Under the pieces are notes generated by a model. The model saw only the letters and a list, made by a program, of their open reading frames with translations, was not told the origin of the DNA and made no database searches. Shown in pieces: positions 10,724 through 22,580 of a stretch of 64,000 nucleotides of DNA. Numbering within the stretch: the first letter of the stretch is position 1; every line of letters starts with the position of its first letter. Origin of the DNA: Bimuria novae-zelandiae CBS 107.79 (Eukaryota > Ascomycota > Dothideomycetes > Pleosporales > Didymosphaeriaceae); assembly GCA_010015655.1 (NCBI GenBank), contig ML976731.1:270637-334636 (forward strand). Reading direction: 5' to 3'. The position numbers were made by a program, and so were the translations under genes.

Positions 10724-12824
10724 AAACTATAACCCTTAGGATTAAATTAGTAATAAAGGAAGAAGATAGTGAAGTTTCCCTAAATAAGACTTAATAATAG
10801 CTTTAGGAAAAAAGTAAAGGACACCTTAAACCTATAAAGCTAGTTATAGAGAAAATGTCTTTTTTAGACTAAGGCTTAGGCGGGAAAACGCCCTTAAGAA
10901 AGTAAATACTACCTATAGTTAGGTATTAATTAAGCTACTAGTATAGCTTAAAGGAACATAGATAAAAGCCATGCTAGACTTAGAAGTATAAGAAAGCTAT
11001 ATATTAAAAAAAGCACTTAATAGAGCAGGACTCTATAAGCGTAAGAAGGCCATACCCTATGCTATCTATATCGCGAATAGATAACTAATGCCTAGTAAAG
11101 TAATAATTAAATATAAGGTTAAAACTACCCTTACGATCTATAGACACCAGGAATTAATTACTCTTAATATAATTAAAGAAGCTAACCACGACGTAATTTT
11201 AAAATTACCCTAGCTAAGGAAGCACAACCCTATAAGTAAAAAAAAAAAAAAGAGCTATCCTTTAAGCGCTATAACTATATATTATAAGTAAAGCCTACGT
11301 ATTAACAAAGCATAATAGTAAATAAGAAAGCTATTAATAATATAGTCTCGCAACTAGAAGTTAATAAATATAAAATTAACATAGTAGACACTAGCAGGAA
11401 CTACTAAATTATGAAGTATAAATATAAAGAGAACAGCACACCTCTTAATGTCCTTAATAAATATAAAGAATAAAGTTATTTATTTTAGGAAAAGAAAGGA
11501 GTAAACGCCCTTCTTAAGTATATACACTAAGATTATTGCATTATTCTTAAAAAGAAAAAAACGCTGCCCTTTAGACCACTATATAGCTAAAGTAAAAAAG
11601 AACTTTAATAGACACGCAAATTCCTAAAAAAAGTCCTTAAAAGGTAATAAATACGCAAATTAGAATTGCTAGTAGTATTACCCCTAATATTTATTATAAA
11701 GAAGGATAGAACACAACGTCTATATATTAACTATAAGAGGCTTAATAACATAACGATTAAGAATAGATACCTACTACTAAATATACAAGAGTCTAGAGAT
11801 AGGCTAGGACAAGCTAAGATATTTACATAATTTAACTTACAAGATAGATACTACCTTATATAAATAGTAGCAAGTGATAAGTAGAAGACAGCCTTTTAAA
11901 CTAGATATAAACTATTTAAGTATTCTTTAAACAGGAGAAGGATTATGTGTAACACGTATAAATAGTATTATAAGCGCTAAATAGCGCTAATCTATAATTA
12001 AAACTTAAGAAATATAAATTCTATATTATAGAACTAGAATTTCTAGGACATGTTATTAACACTAAAGGTATTTAAGTAAGCCCTTAAAAGATTAAGGAAG
12101 TAAGAAAGTAAAAATTACTTATTAACTTTAAAAAAGTATAAGCCTTTCTTAGATTTATTAGATTTAATAGATAGTTTATTACGGTCTACTCTAGAATTAC
12201 ACTACCACTTACTAACCTTATAAAGAAGGACAGACCCTTTAACTAGATAAAAGAATATAAATAAGTATTTTAAACACTATAAGAAGCATGCATTACACTA
12301 CTAGTCCTTATACACTTTTAAGACAACAAATCCTTGCGTATCGAAATAAACGTAAGTAACTTGGTAGTTAGAGCATGCGCGAAGCAAGAAAAGAATAGTA
12401 AATAGTACCTAGTTATATACTACGTACACAAGTTTATATTAGAAGCATTACGATATAAAGTACACGATAAAGAACTACTCGCAATAGTAAAAGCTATTAA
12501 ACACTAGAGGATCTACGCACATAGCTACTTAGAACTTATAATCTTTATAAACTATAAAAACCTTACACGCTTTATAATTACTAAAAAAGTAACCTAATAA
12601 TAAGTAAGATAGTTAGAAGCGCTAGAATAATATAAATTTAAGATTATATACACCCTAAGTAAAGAAAACGGACAAGCGGACGCTCTTAGCAGAAAAAATA
12701 ATAAAAAAGAAAAAGTTAAAATATATATTATAATACTAAAGTACAATCCTAATAGTTCTTTAAAACTAATAGCTAAACTTAATTAACTCCTTATGCTTAC
12801 ACAAGAAGTATCTAAGGAATTATA
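10724..12824 (+). pseudogene. Gypsy A: protease, RT and RNase H part (RIPed, internally deleted)
   Basis: Translation shows a Ty3/gypsy polyprotein. A protease-like part is near 10930-11230. RT begins about 11560, with I-N-Y-K-R-L-N-N-I near 11730 and F-N-L-Q-D-R-Y-Y near 11830. RNase H lies at about 12290-12690 and ends in a D-A-L-S-R box at 12681. Around 11920-11945 the frame jumps from the block before the catalytic Y-x-D-D to sequence well after it, so the catalytic box is deleted. Numerous TAA/TAG codons. The segment is cut at 12824 by copia C and resumes at 18754. Confidence 0.82.
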
Positions 12825-13121
12825 TGTTGGTATTAAACCTACGCAACACTGCTACGGCTTTTACTACCATGCAGTTTGTCTGTGGTTTCAAACCTGCGCA
12901 ACACTGCTACGGCTTTTACCGCTATATAGTTTGCCTGCAGCTTATTGCGCAGTTTACCTATAGTTTATTGCGCTAGTCCTAATCGGGCTAGCAAGGAACA
13001 AACCACGCTTAATAAATACCTCTCACAGTAGCCCACCACAATAGATCTATAATTAAGAATTAAATCAGTACCACATTGTTGCAACAAAGTCTTGATCCAA
13101 CAGCCTATTGCTGTATCAACA
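12825..13121 (+). repeat. 5' LTR of copia C
   Basis: 297 bp, TGTTGGTAT...GTATCAACA. It contains an internal tandem duplication of about 56 bp: the string CTACGCAACACTGCTACGG recurs with small changes about 56 bases later. Both LTRs share this duplication, so it predates the insertion. Confidence 0.9.
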
Positions 13122-13410
13122 CTGATCAGTGGTTGCTACACCACAGATTGGCAAGATATACTGTGTACAGGGAATCTCAGCGCACGTTTCAGGCTGAGTA
13201 TTCTGGCGATAGAAGCGGTTAGCGCATGCCTCCTCCCCTACCAAGGCCCAGGATACAGCATCGCTAGTGCGAAGTACAGGTACGACAAGCTCACTGCTAT
13301 CCTGTATCAGGATCAGCGGCGCCTCGTATTTAAAGGATCTCTCCGCCTGGATTATCCCTACTAAGGCTTAGTTTGGAAGGAGATTTGCGTCAACCACGCT
13401 AACTTTTGTT
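13122..13410 (+). other. Copia C leader, weakly RIPed patch
   Basis: This stretch directly after the 5' LTR keeps balanced GC and an ORF running 13092-13364 (90 codons from inside the LTR). The ORF begins in the LTR, has no recognisable domain, and lies in the untranslated leader position. I treat it as leader sequence and not as a protein, with moderate doubt. Confidence 0.45.
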
Positions 13411-16400
13411 AAATTATACTAATTACAGGCCCATATCTAAAACGCTATTATAAAGTACACCTAAACAAAGAATCGCTCGTAGTACCTAAATAAGATAATC
13501 TATAAGGACTAGTACGCTAACCAAGATTTTAATATCGCTAACGCCACCGTTAATATAAACAAACTTAACACTATAGTTATTAACTAGATAATATAGGTAG
13601 AAGAAGATAACATATTTAGCCTATTTCTACTACTTAAGTTTAAGGAGCATTTCGAGAATTTTACCCGTAATCTCTTTAATAGCATTAATAAGCGCATCTA
13701 AAAAGCACTTAAAGAGCTCCTCCGCCAGCAAGACATCTACATTAAGCAAGATAATAGTAATAATCTCCCTAACTAATTCGCAGAACTCCTTACATTAACC
13801 GCCGTCTTAAAATAGCCCGCCAAGTATCTTAAGCTTATAAGGCTCTGCAAAGGCTTTAAGTGCCACTAGATTATAGATAATAAAGAATAATAGTAGCAGC
13901 AGCGAGCTCCGCTAGGTAGAGGATTATTATTATTATTATAACCTAGATTTACGCCTGTGCAGAATAACTCTTATTTACTTACTAACCTCGCCAAGTTATA
14001 CACGCTGGAGCAGAAGTATTTAGGTAATAAATACAATATCCTTAAGACGAAGATTAAGGTGTTCAACGACCTTTACACTAAGGTTAGGATTAATAAGGAT
14101 AAGTAGTATAAAATAGCACTCTTTATTATGCTTACTAGCTAAGCACTTTAGTATTACTATAATTACATTACTCCCTAGGCGCTTACGCTTACTTACAATA
14201 CAATGCTTAACAAGCTACGCACGTACTTTAACACCACACAAGCTTACTAGATATACCTCTAGGAGTGGTATAGCACTACGCTCAAGAGCGTTATAACTAC
14301 TAACCCTAAGAAAGACCCTATAAAGTGTCTTAAAATAGTTATTAGTAAGATAAACATGCTCTATTAGGCACTATTATAGGACTAGGGTGAGAGCTATAAT
14401 TAGCATTTGCTTACGCAACAGCTCCTTAGCGCATGTCGTGGCATTAAAGCAACTACTATAGCGTACTTAAAGCTAGTAACTATATTTAAAGGTGTTGCTG
14501 CAGATCTCCGCAACGTAGTTAGTATGTAGTTAAGCTATTATCCTAATAGCCAGTTTCTATCACGAGATACAGATAAGCAGTATTACACCAATCGCCGCTA
14601 TATTCGCAATAATTAACAAGCTACAGGATTATTAAATAATAACTACTATAGCTACCGCTATTAAGGTTAAGGCGGATCGCGCGGCAATCGATTTAATAAT
14701 AATAATTATTAGTTAAACTACTTAGGCAATCGCCGCAACAAGACATGCTTTATCTATAAGTAGCCTAAGTGCTAATTAACTTAAGACTTAAAGAAGGAGC
14801 GTATAGAGCATCGCCAACGCTATAACTAATACGCTTAAGATAATCCTAATGCCCCAAGCTATAAAGTGTTTCTCGCCGGCTATAAAGGCATAGAGCTTAA
14901 AGACAGCGACGATAGCGACAATAATACTAGTAATAATAATATTAAAGTATATTTTACTAATTAAGTCTACTTAACTGCATCCTGTGGTAAAATTAACAGC
15001 GACGCCATCGTCTCTAGCCTTAATAACGCTGCCGCACTTTATGTAATTATAGGAAATGATCCTTACATCTCTAGTAAAGCAAATAAAGATACTTAACTCT
15101 TCTTATTTAATTCACGCTACGGCGCAGATATCTTTTAAGGTATTATGCCTAACACTAGTGTAGCTAGTGTCTTAACTGCTAGCAAGACATAAGTAAAGGC
15201 GCTATAACTTATCTAACTATCTATAGTTATTAATAAGTCCACCGCAGGACGTTGTTAAATCTAATTTAGAGATAATCCAAAGTGTTTCTCCCTTAGCGAC
15301 GTTAATGTCAGCACGCTATTTAGTACAATTACCTTTATAGTAATACTAACTAACACACCATTTCTACTCTGCTTAAATAATATAGATTATTATAGTATCT
15401 TCTTTAACAACATCGATAATATGCTCGTTTAAGGTAGCAAAGAATTCCTAATTATCCGTAAATAGGGACATCTATAGCTCCTGCTTAATAAACAAGAGAC
15501 TATTATCTACTACTTAATTAAGACTAAGCTGCGCTAGCTTTACTAATGCTTTGGCCATCCTGCTACTAGACGACTGCACAAGATCCTCAGCAAAGCAGGC
15601 CATAAAGATATTAATAAGGACATTATTAATCGCATTAATAAGTACTATCACCAGTGTTAAATCTATAATAAAGCACCTGGCCGTTTCCACTTTACTATTT
15701 ATAATAATATAGACTTTAACTCATGCGTTATTATTAATATAATATACATTAATTAGAAACCAGTGCTCCACGCAGTTGATAAAGCCACAGCTTTTTAAGC
15801 TACTTAATTTATGCTAAATATCTAGGCAAACACTACTTCGGATCTCCTTCGCGCTATGTAGATTAACATATACGTTAGTCCTCCTAACGTTATTAAAATA
15901 GATGCTAGCAAGAACTTTATTACTAACAAGTTTATTAATAACGCCACGTTACTTGCAATTAAGGTTAAGGAAGTCCTAATAGAGGCATATTATTTAATTA
16001 GCAAGATTAAGCGCTATCATGCTCCTATCCACCGTACTTATAGGGTGATCTCTATAGACGTTGGACGCATAACCACTCCCGAATATATCTTGCAGATGGC
16101 TATTAAGGCTATTAATAACACCGCAGGTCCTAACGGACTTGTCCTAACTCTTCTCGTCTTTAGAGCATATCCTCGCCTGTTAAAGAAATTACTACTATCG
16201 CTATCTATTACCGCCCGCGGCGCTGCAGTACGCAAAGCAATAGCTAAAGTGCGTAAAATTAAGGTAAAGCGCTAAGTTAATAAGGCTCTTATAACTCGCA
16301 ATAGTCCTAACGTAACTAATATCTTACTATTACCTATCCTAAGCAGCGTTAAAGTCTAGTAAGAGAACTATAGATAGTCTAGCCTGCATTAGATAATCGC

Positions 16401-16700
16401 CCTCCACGTTAACAAGCAATCCGTGGTTATCGAAATTAATAATAAACAAGTTACCTTCTACATTACCGTAGTGCGCCCGTATCATGCAGATAATACGACC
16501 ATTATTACCCCTCCTATAGAGGACGAGGACAACGGTGGCTCTAACAATAATTTTACTCCTATTATAAAGGAGCCCGCGCCCAAGCGTAAGCGCGATAGGC
16601 TAAAAGGCTTAAGAAATAAGCCAAAACCTAATAAAGTTATAACTACTATAGTTAACCTTAATTAACGTAAGCGTAATAATCTTATCCTAGCTAAGAAGCT
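13411..16700 (+). pseudogene. Copia C gag and integrase region
   Basis: A frame interrupted by TAA/TAG reads through a gag-like part (about 13560-14900, with a knuckle-like N-K-T-C-F-I-Y-K near 14735) and a protease/pre-integrase part. The integrase follows, with an H-P-A-T-R-R-L-H-K-I-L-S zinc-binding start near 15555 and H-Q-C about 15650. The core includes V-D-K-A-T-A-F near 15775 and I-D-A-S-K-N-F near 15900, where the family motif expects Asp-x-Gly. The two longest open pieces are 16045-16275 and 16423-16665. Non-functional. Confidence 0.75.
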
Positions 16701-18440
16701 ACGAGCAGTCGGCAAGATTATAATACTAAAGTAACTATTTAAAGTATTTATAAAGATAGAGATTAACGCTCTTATAACATAAGATATCTTTTGCTTTAAG
16801 AAGTATAGTCCTTACTATTATAATAAGGTCCGTATCTTTAAGTCACGCATTGTTAATAAAGTTAAGGGCAAAACTACTAATCGCCCGTACGAAAAGTCCC
16901 GTCTTATTATCTAAGGATACGCTAATAACGATAAGAAGCTTGTCCTAACATAGTCTCCCACTATCCAGCGTGCAAGCCAGCGTGTGATTATCGCTCTAGC
17001 ACCATTACTGTTGAAGCTGGGCATGTACCTCTGGCTCCGTGACATCACTCAGGCCTATACGCAATTGGATGATCTACTCTAGCGTACTATTATGGCTAAC
17101 ATACCAGCCCAGCTTAAGGAAAGTTATCTAATAAACACAGTTATAGTTATTATTAAGCCGCTATACGGCATTACTAAAGCAGGTGCCTATTAGTGGTCAA
17201 CGTATAATAAACACCACACCAAGACTCTCTACATAGTAACATCTACTTATAATCCATGCTTACTTATTAGTAAGGCTAGTAATAAGTGCTTTAGCATTAT
17301 TAGCATGCAAACTAACGACACGCTTAGTCTGTCTAATAAAGCTTTTGCAGACCTTAAGGACTAAGAGCTACGTTTTAAGACCAAGCCTAAGCAGTTTCTC
17401 TTACCAAACGCATAAATTAACTTTAATGGCTACATTATTAAGCTTAATAATAATAATCGCGCCATTACTCTGCGCCAGAAGAAGCAAGGCAAGAAGCTGG
17501 AAATAGCTAATAATAAGTAATTATATATTTAACAGCGCGCTCGAGGTGCTTATATTATAATAATCTATTAACCTAAGGCGAGCTTCGACCTCGCCGCCGT
17601 AGCCCAAGCAAGTAAGCCCATAAAAGAAGAAATTACCAGATTAAATAAGCGCATTATCTAGTAGAAGGAGAATATTACTCGCGGCCTTAGCTTTATCCTA
17701 CTAGACTTAAGCAACTTAAAGCTATACGCCTTTATTAACGCATTATTTACTAATAATAAGGACATGTTATTACAAATAGGCTTTATAATCACGCTTAGTA
17801 ATAAGACTAAAGACGGCGATTGTAACTTTAAGTTTACTAGCAATATTATCTACTAGTTATCTATTAAGTGTAAGCGCGTTACTCGTAGCGTCCTTACATC
17901 TAAGATCTACGCGATAGCCTATAGAGTTAACATTATAATTATAATTAGTGGTACAATTAACATAATTATGCAGTAACTTAACCTCCCTAATATCTCTATC
18001 GTTGTGTGCACTAACTCACGCTCCTTATATAATTACTTTATTAAGCTTAGCACTACTAAGGAGAAGCGCCTTATAATTAACATTATAGCTCTACGTAAGG
18101 CCTATAAGCGCAATAATCTTATAGACATCCGCTAAATCAATAGACGTGACAATCTAGCAGACTTAATAATTAAGGCTAGCTCTAACTTAGCTATAGAGTA
18201 TCTTATTAACTATAACTAGCTTGAGCTTCGCGTGCAAGGCTGGGTTAATCGTGCTAAAGTTAACACCCTAGAGTACAATTACGATAGCAAGAAGTAGTAA
18301 GTCTATAAAAGGAGCAGCGAGATAGGCACTAAAAAGACGCGCACTAGCGCTAGTCTAGTTAGAAAACTAGCAACTGTTACAAATTATGTTTTATTGCAGA
18401 TTTAAGCGTTCTGGGCTAAACTAGCCACATGTAGCATAAA
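16700..18440 (+). pseudogene. Copia C RT and RNase H (MQTDD-type active site)
   Basis: RT and RNase H of the copia type. RT shows R-D-I-T-Q-A-Y-T-Q near 17038 and I-K-P-L-Y-G-I near 17150. The position of the usual Y-V-D-D box reads M-Q-T-N-D at 17305-17319. I infer that the ancestral box was M-Q-T-D-D, a variant known in some fungal copia-like proteins, with the first Asp changed to Asn. RNase H begins about 17690 (L-K-L-Y-A-F-I-N-A, where a catalytic Asp is expected at the final Asn). The 3' end reads through towards the LTR. Confidence 0.75.
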
Positions 18441-18456
18441 AGAAAAAGATAGCCAG

Positions 18457-18753
18457 TGTTGGTATCAAACCTACGCAACACTGCTACGGCTTTCACCGCC
18501 ATACAGTTTGCCTGTAGTTTCAAACCTGCGCAACACTGCTATAGCTTTCACCGCTATGCAGTTTGCCTGTAGCTTATTACGCAGTTTGCCTGTGGTTTGT
18601 TGCGCTAGTCCTGATCGGGCTAGCAGAGAACAAACCACGCTTAATAAATACCTCTCACAGCAGCCCACCACAATAGATCTGCAATTAAGAATCAAATCAG
18701 TACCACATCGTTGCAACGAAGTCTTAATCCAACAGCCTATTGCCGTATCAACA
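18457..18753 (+). repeat. 3' LTR of copia C
   Basis: 297 bp, TGTTGGTATC...GTATCAACA, directly followed by TTATA. It is less RIPed than the 5' copy in several places and keeps the same internal duplication. ORFs on both strands here (18471-18833 minus, 18508-18774 plus) are LTR artefacts. Confidence 0.9.
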
Positions 18754-20300
18754 TTATACATAGAAATTATATAGCAATACCATGATAACCCGGTGTACGG
18801 ATACCCAGGTATTAGAAAGATAATGGAACTCATCCAGCGAAATTATAGCTTTAAAGAAATTAAAGAAGTAGTAACTATGTATATCCGCAAGTGCGTAGAT
18901 TGCTAGCGCAATAAGCATGCTATATATTTTAAGTATAAGAAGATGCAAGTAATCTAAATACCTATTACACTATAGAAAGACATCGCTATAGACTTTATTA
19001 TAAGATTACTAAAGTTAAAGGACCCTATAATAGGAATTACTTATAACGTAATACTAATTATTATCTATTAATTTACTAAATACGTAGAATTACTACTATA
19101 CTAAAAGATAACTATAATAAAGGAACTTGCATTCCTTATCCTAAATTAACTTATATAACACTATAGTATTCTAAAAATTATTATTAGTAATAGAGACAAG
19201 CTCTTTACCTTAAACTACTAAACAACGCTTATAGCACTTATTAGAATAAAACGAAAACTATTAACGGCATACTATCCGCAAACCGACGGACAAATAGAAC
19301 GTACGAACTAAATAATTAAGACGTACTTACGTATCTACTACAACAACTAGAAAAATAACTAGATTTCCTTATTACCTATAGCATAGTTAGCATATAACAA
19401 TAAGATATTAGTAGTAACCAGATTCACACTATTCTATGCAAACCACGAAAGATATTTATATTTCTTTAATTAAACACTTCCTACAGCGATTAGGATAGAA
19501 AAAGTAATAAATATAATAAAAACTATAAAGAAAACCCATGCACAACTCTAAGAGAACCTTAAAAAAGCTTAATAGCAAAGTATTTCCTACATAAACTAAA
19601 AAAGAAAAACGGCAACTTAGCTGAAAAATGGGAATAAAGCATATCTACTCACGAAAAACTTTTAAACCTAGAAGAAAAAACATAAGAAACTAGATTATAT
19701 TAAGGTTAGGCTATTTTTTATTATTAAATAAGTATTACTAATTAACTACTACTTAGAACTATCGCTAGACGCAAAAATACACCTAATATTCTATATAGAC
19801 TAACTTAAACCTATAGACCCTAAGACACTAGTTAAAACAATCTTCTATTATTAGCTTAAGGAAGAAAATAAATTTAAAGTTAAAATAATTTTAGGATATA
19901 AAGAAGTTAGATAAGAAAACTTCTAAGATAATAAAGTTTTATAAGAATAGTTAGTAAAGTAGAAAGGATACCTATACTTAGAAAATATATAAAAACTTAA
20001 ATTTAAACTCTACAAAAACTATAAACAGCTCTTAAAAAAGGCACAGGGCAAGGTCTATAACTACTACTACTACTACTACTATACTATAGTAATAAGAAAA
20101 AGTGTTAATAGAAATAAGACTTATAATATAATAATAATTAATGTACTAACGAACTAAGAAAACCCGAAAGGACTATTAAAAAAAATTAATAAACTTAAAT
20201 AAAACCTACATAACTAAGACAAAGGTTGAGGTAATAAGGACATTCTATCTAATAAACCTAATGTCGCCTATATAGTAGGCGAATAGCGGACCAAGGTATC
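18754..20300 (+). pseudogene. Gypsy A: integrase and chromodomain (RIPed)
   Basis: Continuation of gypsy A after copia C. The integrase zinc-binding start reads Y-H-D-N-P-V-Y-G-Y-P-G near 18777, where G-H-P-G is usual (His to Tyr), followed by C-V-D-C near 18895. The core has a Y-P-Q-T-D-G-Q block near 19270. A chromodomain-like end lies at about 19885-19990 (V-K-W-K-G-Y-L with the Trp as TAG). Chromodomains of this gypsy group direct integration to heterochromatin. Stops are TAA/TAG throughout. Confidence 0.82.
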
Positions 20301-20803
20301 TATAGTAGGATAATTAACTATCTTAGTATTTACTACCTCTCCTTTAGTAGCTAAATTAGACGTAAGATATAACTTCTTCTTGCATGCGTGCTCTTTAGCC
20401 TACGCTAGTATCCTCTTATCTTTTAATAAATAAAAAATAACTATAGCTAATTATTTTTTATCCTCTTTAACCTTCTTCCTATACTCCTCTCGTGTCTTAT
20501 TTAATAACGTCTAAGACATGTTAACGCACGAATAGCTAAGGTAAATATACTTAGTATACTTTAAATCTAATTTAGGTATAATTTAACAATTTTAACCTTT
20601 ATATTTATACTTAAAATAAGGGTGCTTAGTAATAAAATTAGCCTAAAGGATTTCGTTATATAAATAAAGTTTATAGGTAGTAGACTTAGCAGGTATAGTA
20701 ACTAACGTTATATTTATAAATATAAGAACAAGGTTACGCTTATATAAAAGAAGATAAAACTTAATACGTAGTTTAAAGATAAATTTAAAAAGGGAGGGAA
20801 TAA
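20301..20803 (+). other. Gypsy A 3' tail with polypurine tract
   Basis: AT-rich tail between the chromodomain end and the 3' LTR. It holds no intact ORF, though one frame near 20250-20420 runs some 55 codons interrupted only by TAG/TAA. The polypurine tract AAAAAGGGAGGGAA at about 20787-20800 precedes the LTR. Confidence 0.55.
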
Positions 20804-21157
20804 TATTAGGGTTTAAGATCTTAAAAAGGCTATACTAGTTTTATACTTAACTCCTTATATTATTTACTATAAATAACTAGTTATTTCGCGACTACGCCGC
20901 ATGGCGCTAAGTTATGTAACTGCTCTGTAGAGAGCACTCGCCAGCGAGCGCTTAGTAAAGAGCGCTCTATAGGGAGCGCTTGCCAAAGAGTGCTCGACAG
21001 AGAGCGCTTGCCAGCGAGTAGTCCCAAATACGTATATATAGGAACGCGATAGTAGTCTTCTATAATTATATTTAACCTTGTTTATTAATCTATTGTTTAG
21101 ATCTAAATAAGCAACCTTATTAATTTAATTATGCTATACACACCTTTAATACTAATA
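20804..21157 (+). repeat. 3' LTR of gypsy A
   Basis: Begins TATTAGGG (a RIPed TGTTAGGG) straight after the polypurine tract and probably ends CTAATA at 21157. The right end is inferred. It carries a cluster of related 20-30 bp units between about 20935 and 21015, each with the core AGAGAGCGCTTGCCAGCGAG or a variant. No 5' LTR was found, so the right boundary has no partner to check against. Confidence 0.6.
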
Positions 21158-21765
21158 TCTTAGTAATAGGCGTAAGCTATTACTACGATCCTCTCTCGTC
21201 CTACTAGTACTCTTGCCCGAGAACCAACCTTAGCCCTTAGGGACCAGCTACCCCTAGGGATCTTAATAATTAACTGCTTTACATATAATCTAGATTTATG
21301 CCTTAAAGGATGCGTAGTCCTTAAATACTCTCTTAGTTTTATTATTATATTCCGCGATATCATCTTCGTTCTTTAAGTAATTTTTAATAAGGGATTATAG
21401 CTATTTAGCTACTTTACCTTTTATATGCATGCCTGCTGCTAGGAATTTTACTTACTCTATTTTAAAGATATCCTTATTATATTAGCAGTATAGCTCTATA
21501 TTTATAAAGAACGCCTTAAGTCCTTCTCTTTTATGTTTATAAATTTTAAGAATCTTAAAGGATATCCTTCCTATAGTTATAGTAGTTAGAATATAATTTA
21601 TTAGTTTAGCTAGCTACTTCTTAAGCTACTATATTTTATTAGCCTAGTTAGCTAACACTATTATAGTGTTTATAGTTAGTCTAGAAGCCGTGCTTCCTAT
21701 TAAGACTCTTACTATAGTAGCTATTATAGCTATTTTTGTTATTTTAAACCTTTAGGTAGTTAAAG
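21158..21765 (-). pseudogene. Gypsy D gag fragment, minus strand
   Basis: On the minus strand, read leftward from the LTR at 21766, a frame with TAA/TAG stops gives a gag-like tract (L-K-A-F-F-I-N-I-E-L-Y-C, then K-V-A-K-W-L-Q) typical of Retrotrans_gag in fungal gypsy elements. A 67-codon open piece (21160-21363) follows in another frame. The element is truncated where gypsy A ends, so one of the two inserted into or replaced the other. Confidence 0.6.
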
Positions 21766-22298
21766 TGTTATAAGGGCTCTACGTACCTAAGCCTAGTCTA
21801 GGTTAGGGAAAGATAGATTAAGGGTGGAGTGCCTTATAGATATTTAGTAGTAGAAAGCTAGAGATAGCTACAAGGTAAGTCTTTAAAATAATTTAATTTT
21901 ATACCAAACTATAGAATAACTAACTAGGAGATTTACTAATCTGTTATAGGAGATATACTCGTAGTATATTAAGTTAATTATAAGGAGTAGGAGAAGTATA
22001 AAGAAATTATTAACCTATATACTATTTATCCTAGTCCTTACTATTATCTAAATTGCTATTATAGTCCTACTAAGCTATTATAGTCCCTAGGACTTTTATA
22101 GTCCTTGGGACTTTCGTAGTCCCTTACACTTTTGTAGTCCCTTAGACTTTTCGCTTATGCAGGACTACGTTACGTAACTACTAATCTAAGCTACCCCGCA
22201 TCTTCGTGTGTTCCCGCGACCTAGTTATTTCGCTAATAATTACTTTCTTAGCGTAATTATCTAGTCTCCTTGTTCCTGTGGGGTTCGTGATCGTAATA
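21766..22298 (-). repeat. LTR of gypsy D (family shared with LTRs at 60.7 and 62.4 kb)
   Basis: Plus-strand termini are TGTTATAAGGGCTC and TCGTAATA (RIPed from TAACA). The right part (TTCCTGTGGGGTTCGTGATCG) matches the right part of the LTR at 62377-62809, and the left half matches 60722-61258. The flanks (TAAAG and ATCTA) do not match, so this is not a clean solo LTR. With gag on its left in minus orientation it is best read as the 5' LTR of a truncated minus-strand element. It also holds a run of ATAGTCCC-type microrepeats (about 22065-22145). Confidence 0.7.
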
Positions 22299-22329
22299 AT
22301 CTATAATATTAAGGCCTTTTTAATCTGCT

Positions 22330-22580
22330 CTCTTTAATATCTGCTTTACAAGCTTTGTAATAGTGTCGTGATAGACTAGCAAATTAAAATATTTAGTAAC
22401 TTCTTTAGTAGTTACTATACTAAGCACTAACGCGCTAACTATAAAAGCTTTCTCTATAATAATAAGTTCGCGTATAGCTATTTTTTTTTTACTAAGGCTT
22501 ATAAACTTTATATATATAAGGCTTGCGACGAGACATAGGCATTTTTTTTAAGTATATTAACGCGTTATAGATGGAGATAT
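22330..22580 (-). pseudogene. Tc1/mariner-like transposase N-terminal fragment
   Basis: On the minus strand a frame beginning M-P-M-S-R-R-K-P at about 22540 runs about 80 codons with few stops. It has a helix-turn-helix-like character (I-V-T-T-K-E-V-T-K-Y-F-N-L) that resembles the DNA-binding start of Tc1-like transposases. No catalytic domain or inverted repeats were seen. Low certainty. Confidence 0.35.

Larger units (their letters stand above)
12825..18753 (+). mobile_element. Complete Ty1/copia retrotransposon, copia C (RIPed), nested in gypsy A
   Basis: A 5.9 kb element with 297 bp LTRs at each end and a 5 bp target duplication TTATA (12820-12824 and 18754-18758). Removing it rejoins gypsy A in frame: S-K-E-L-Y before the element continues as I-E-I-I after one copy of the duplication, reaching the integrase zinc-finger region. 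By my count the LTRs differ at about 29 sites, all transitions. Internal order is gag, integrase, RT, RNase H, broken by TAA/TAG. It is a different copia lineage from B (see the RT active-site entry). Confidence 0.93.

Noticed and set aside
18471..18833. 120-codon minus ORF and 88-codon plus ORF over copia C 3' LTR
   Set aside because: They lie in LTR sequence on both strands and run across the element boundary.
20041..20085. TAC trinucleotide run as a CRISPR-like or microsatellite array of note
   Set aside because: Simple short microsatellite in the gypsy tail; no spacers and a eukaryotic context.
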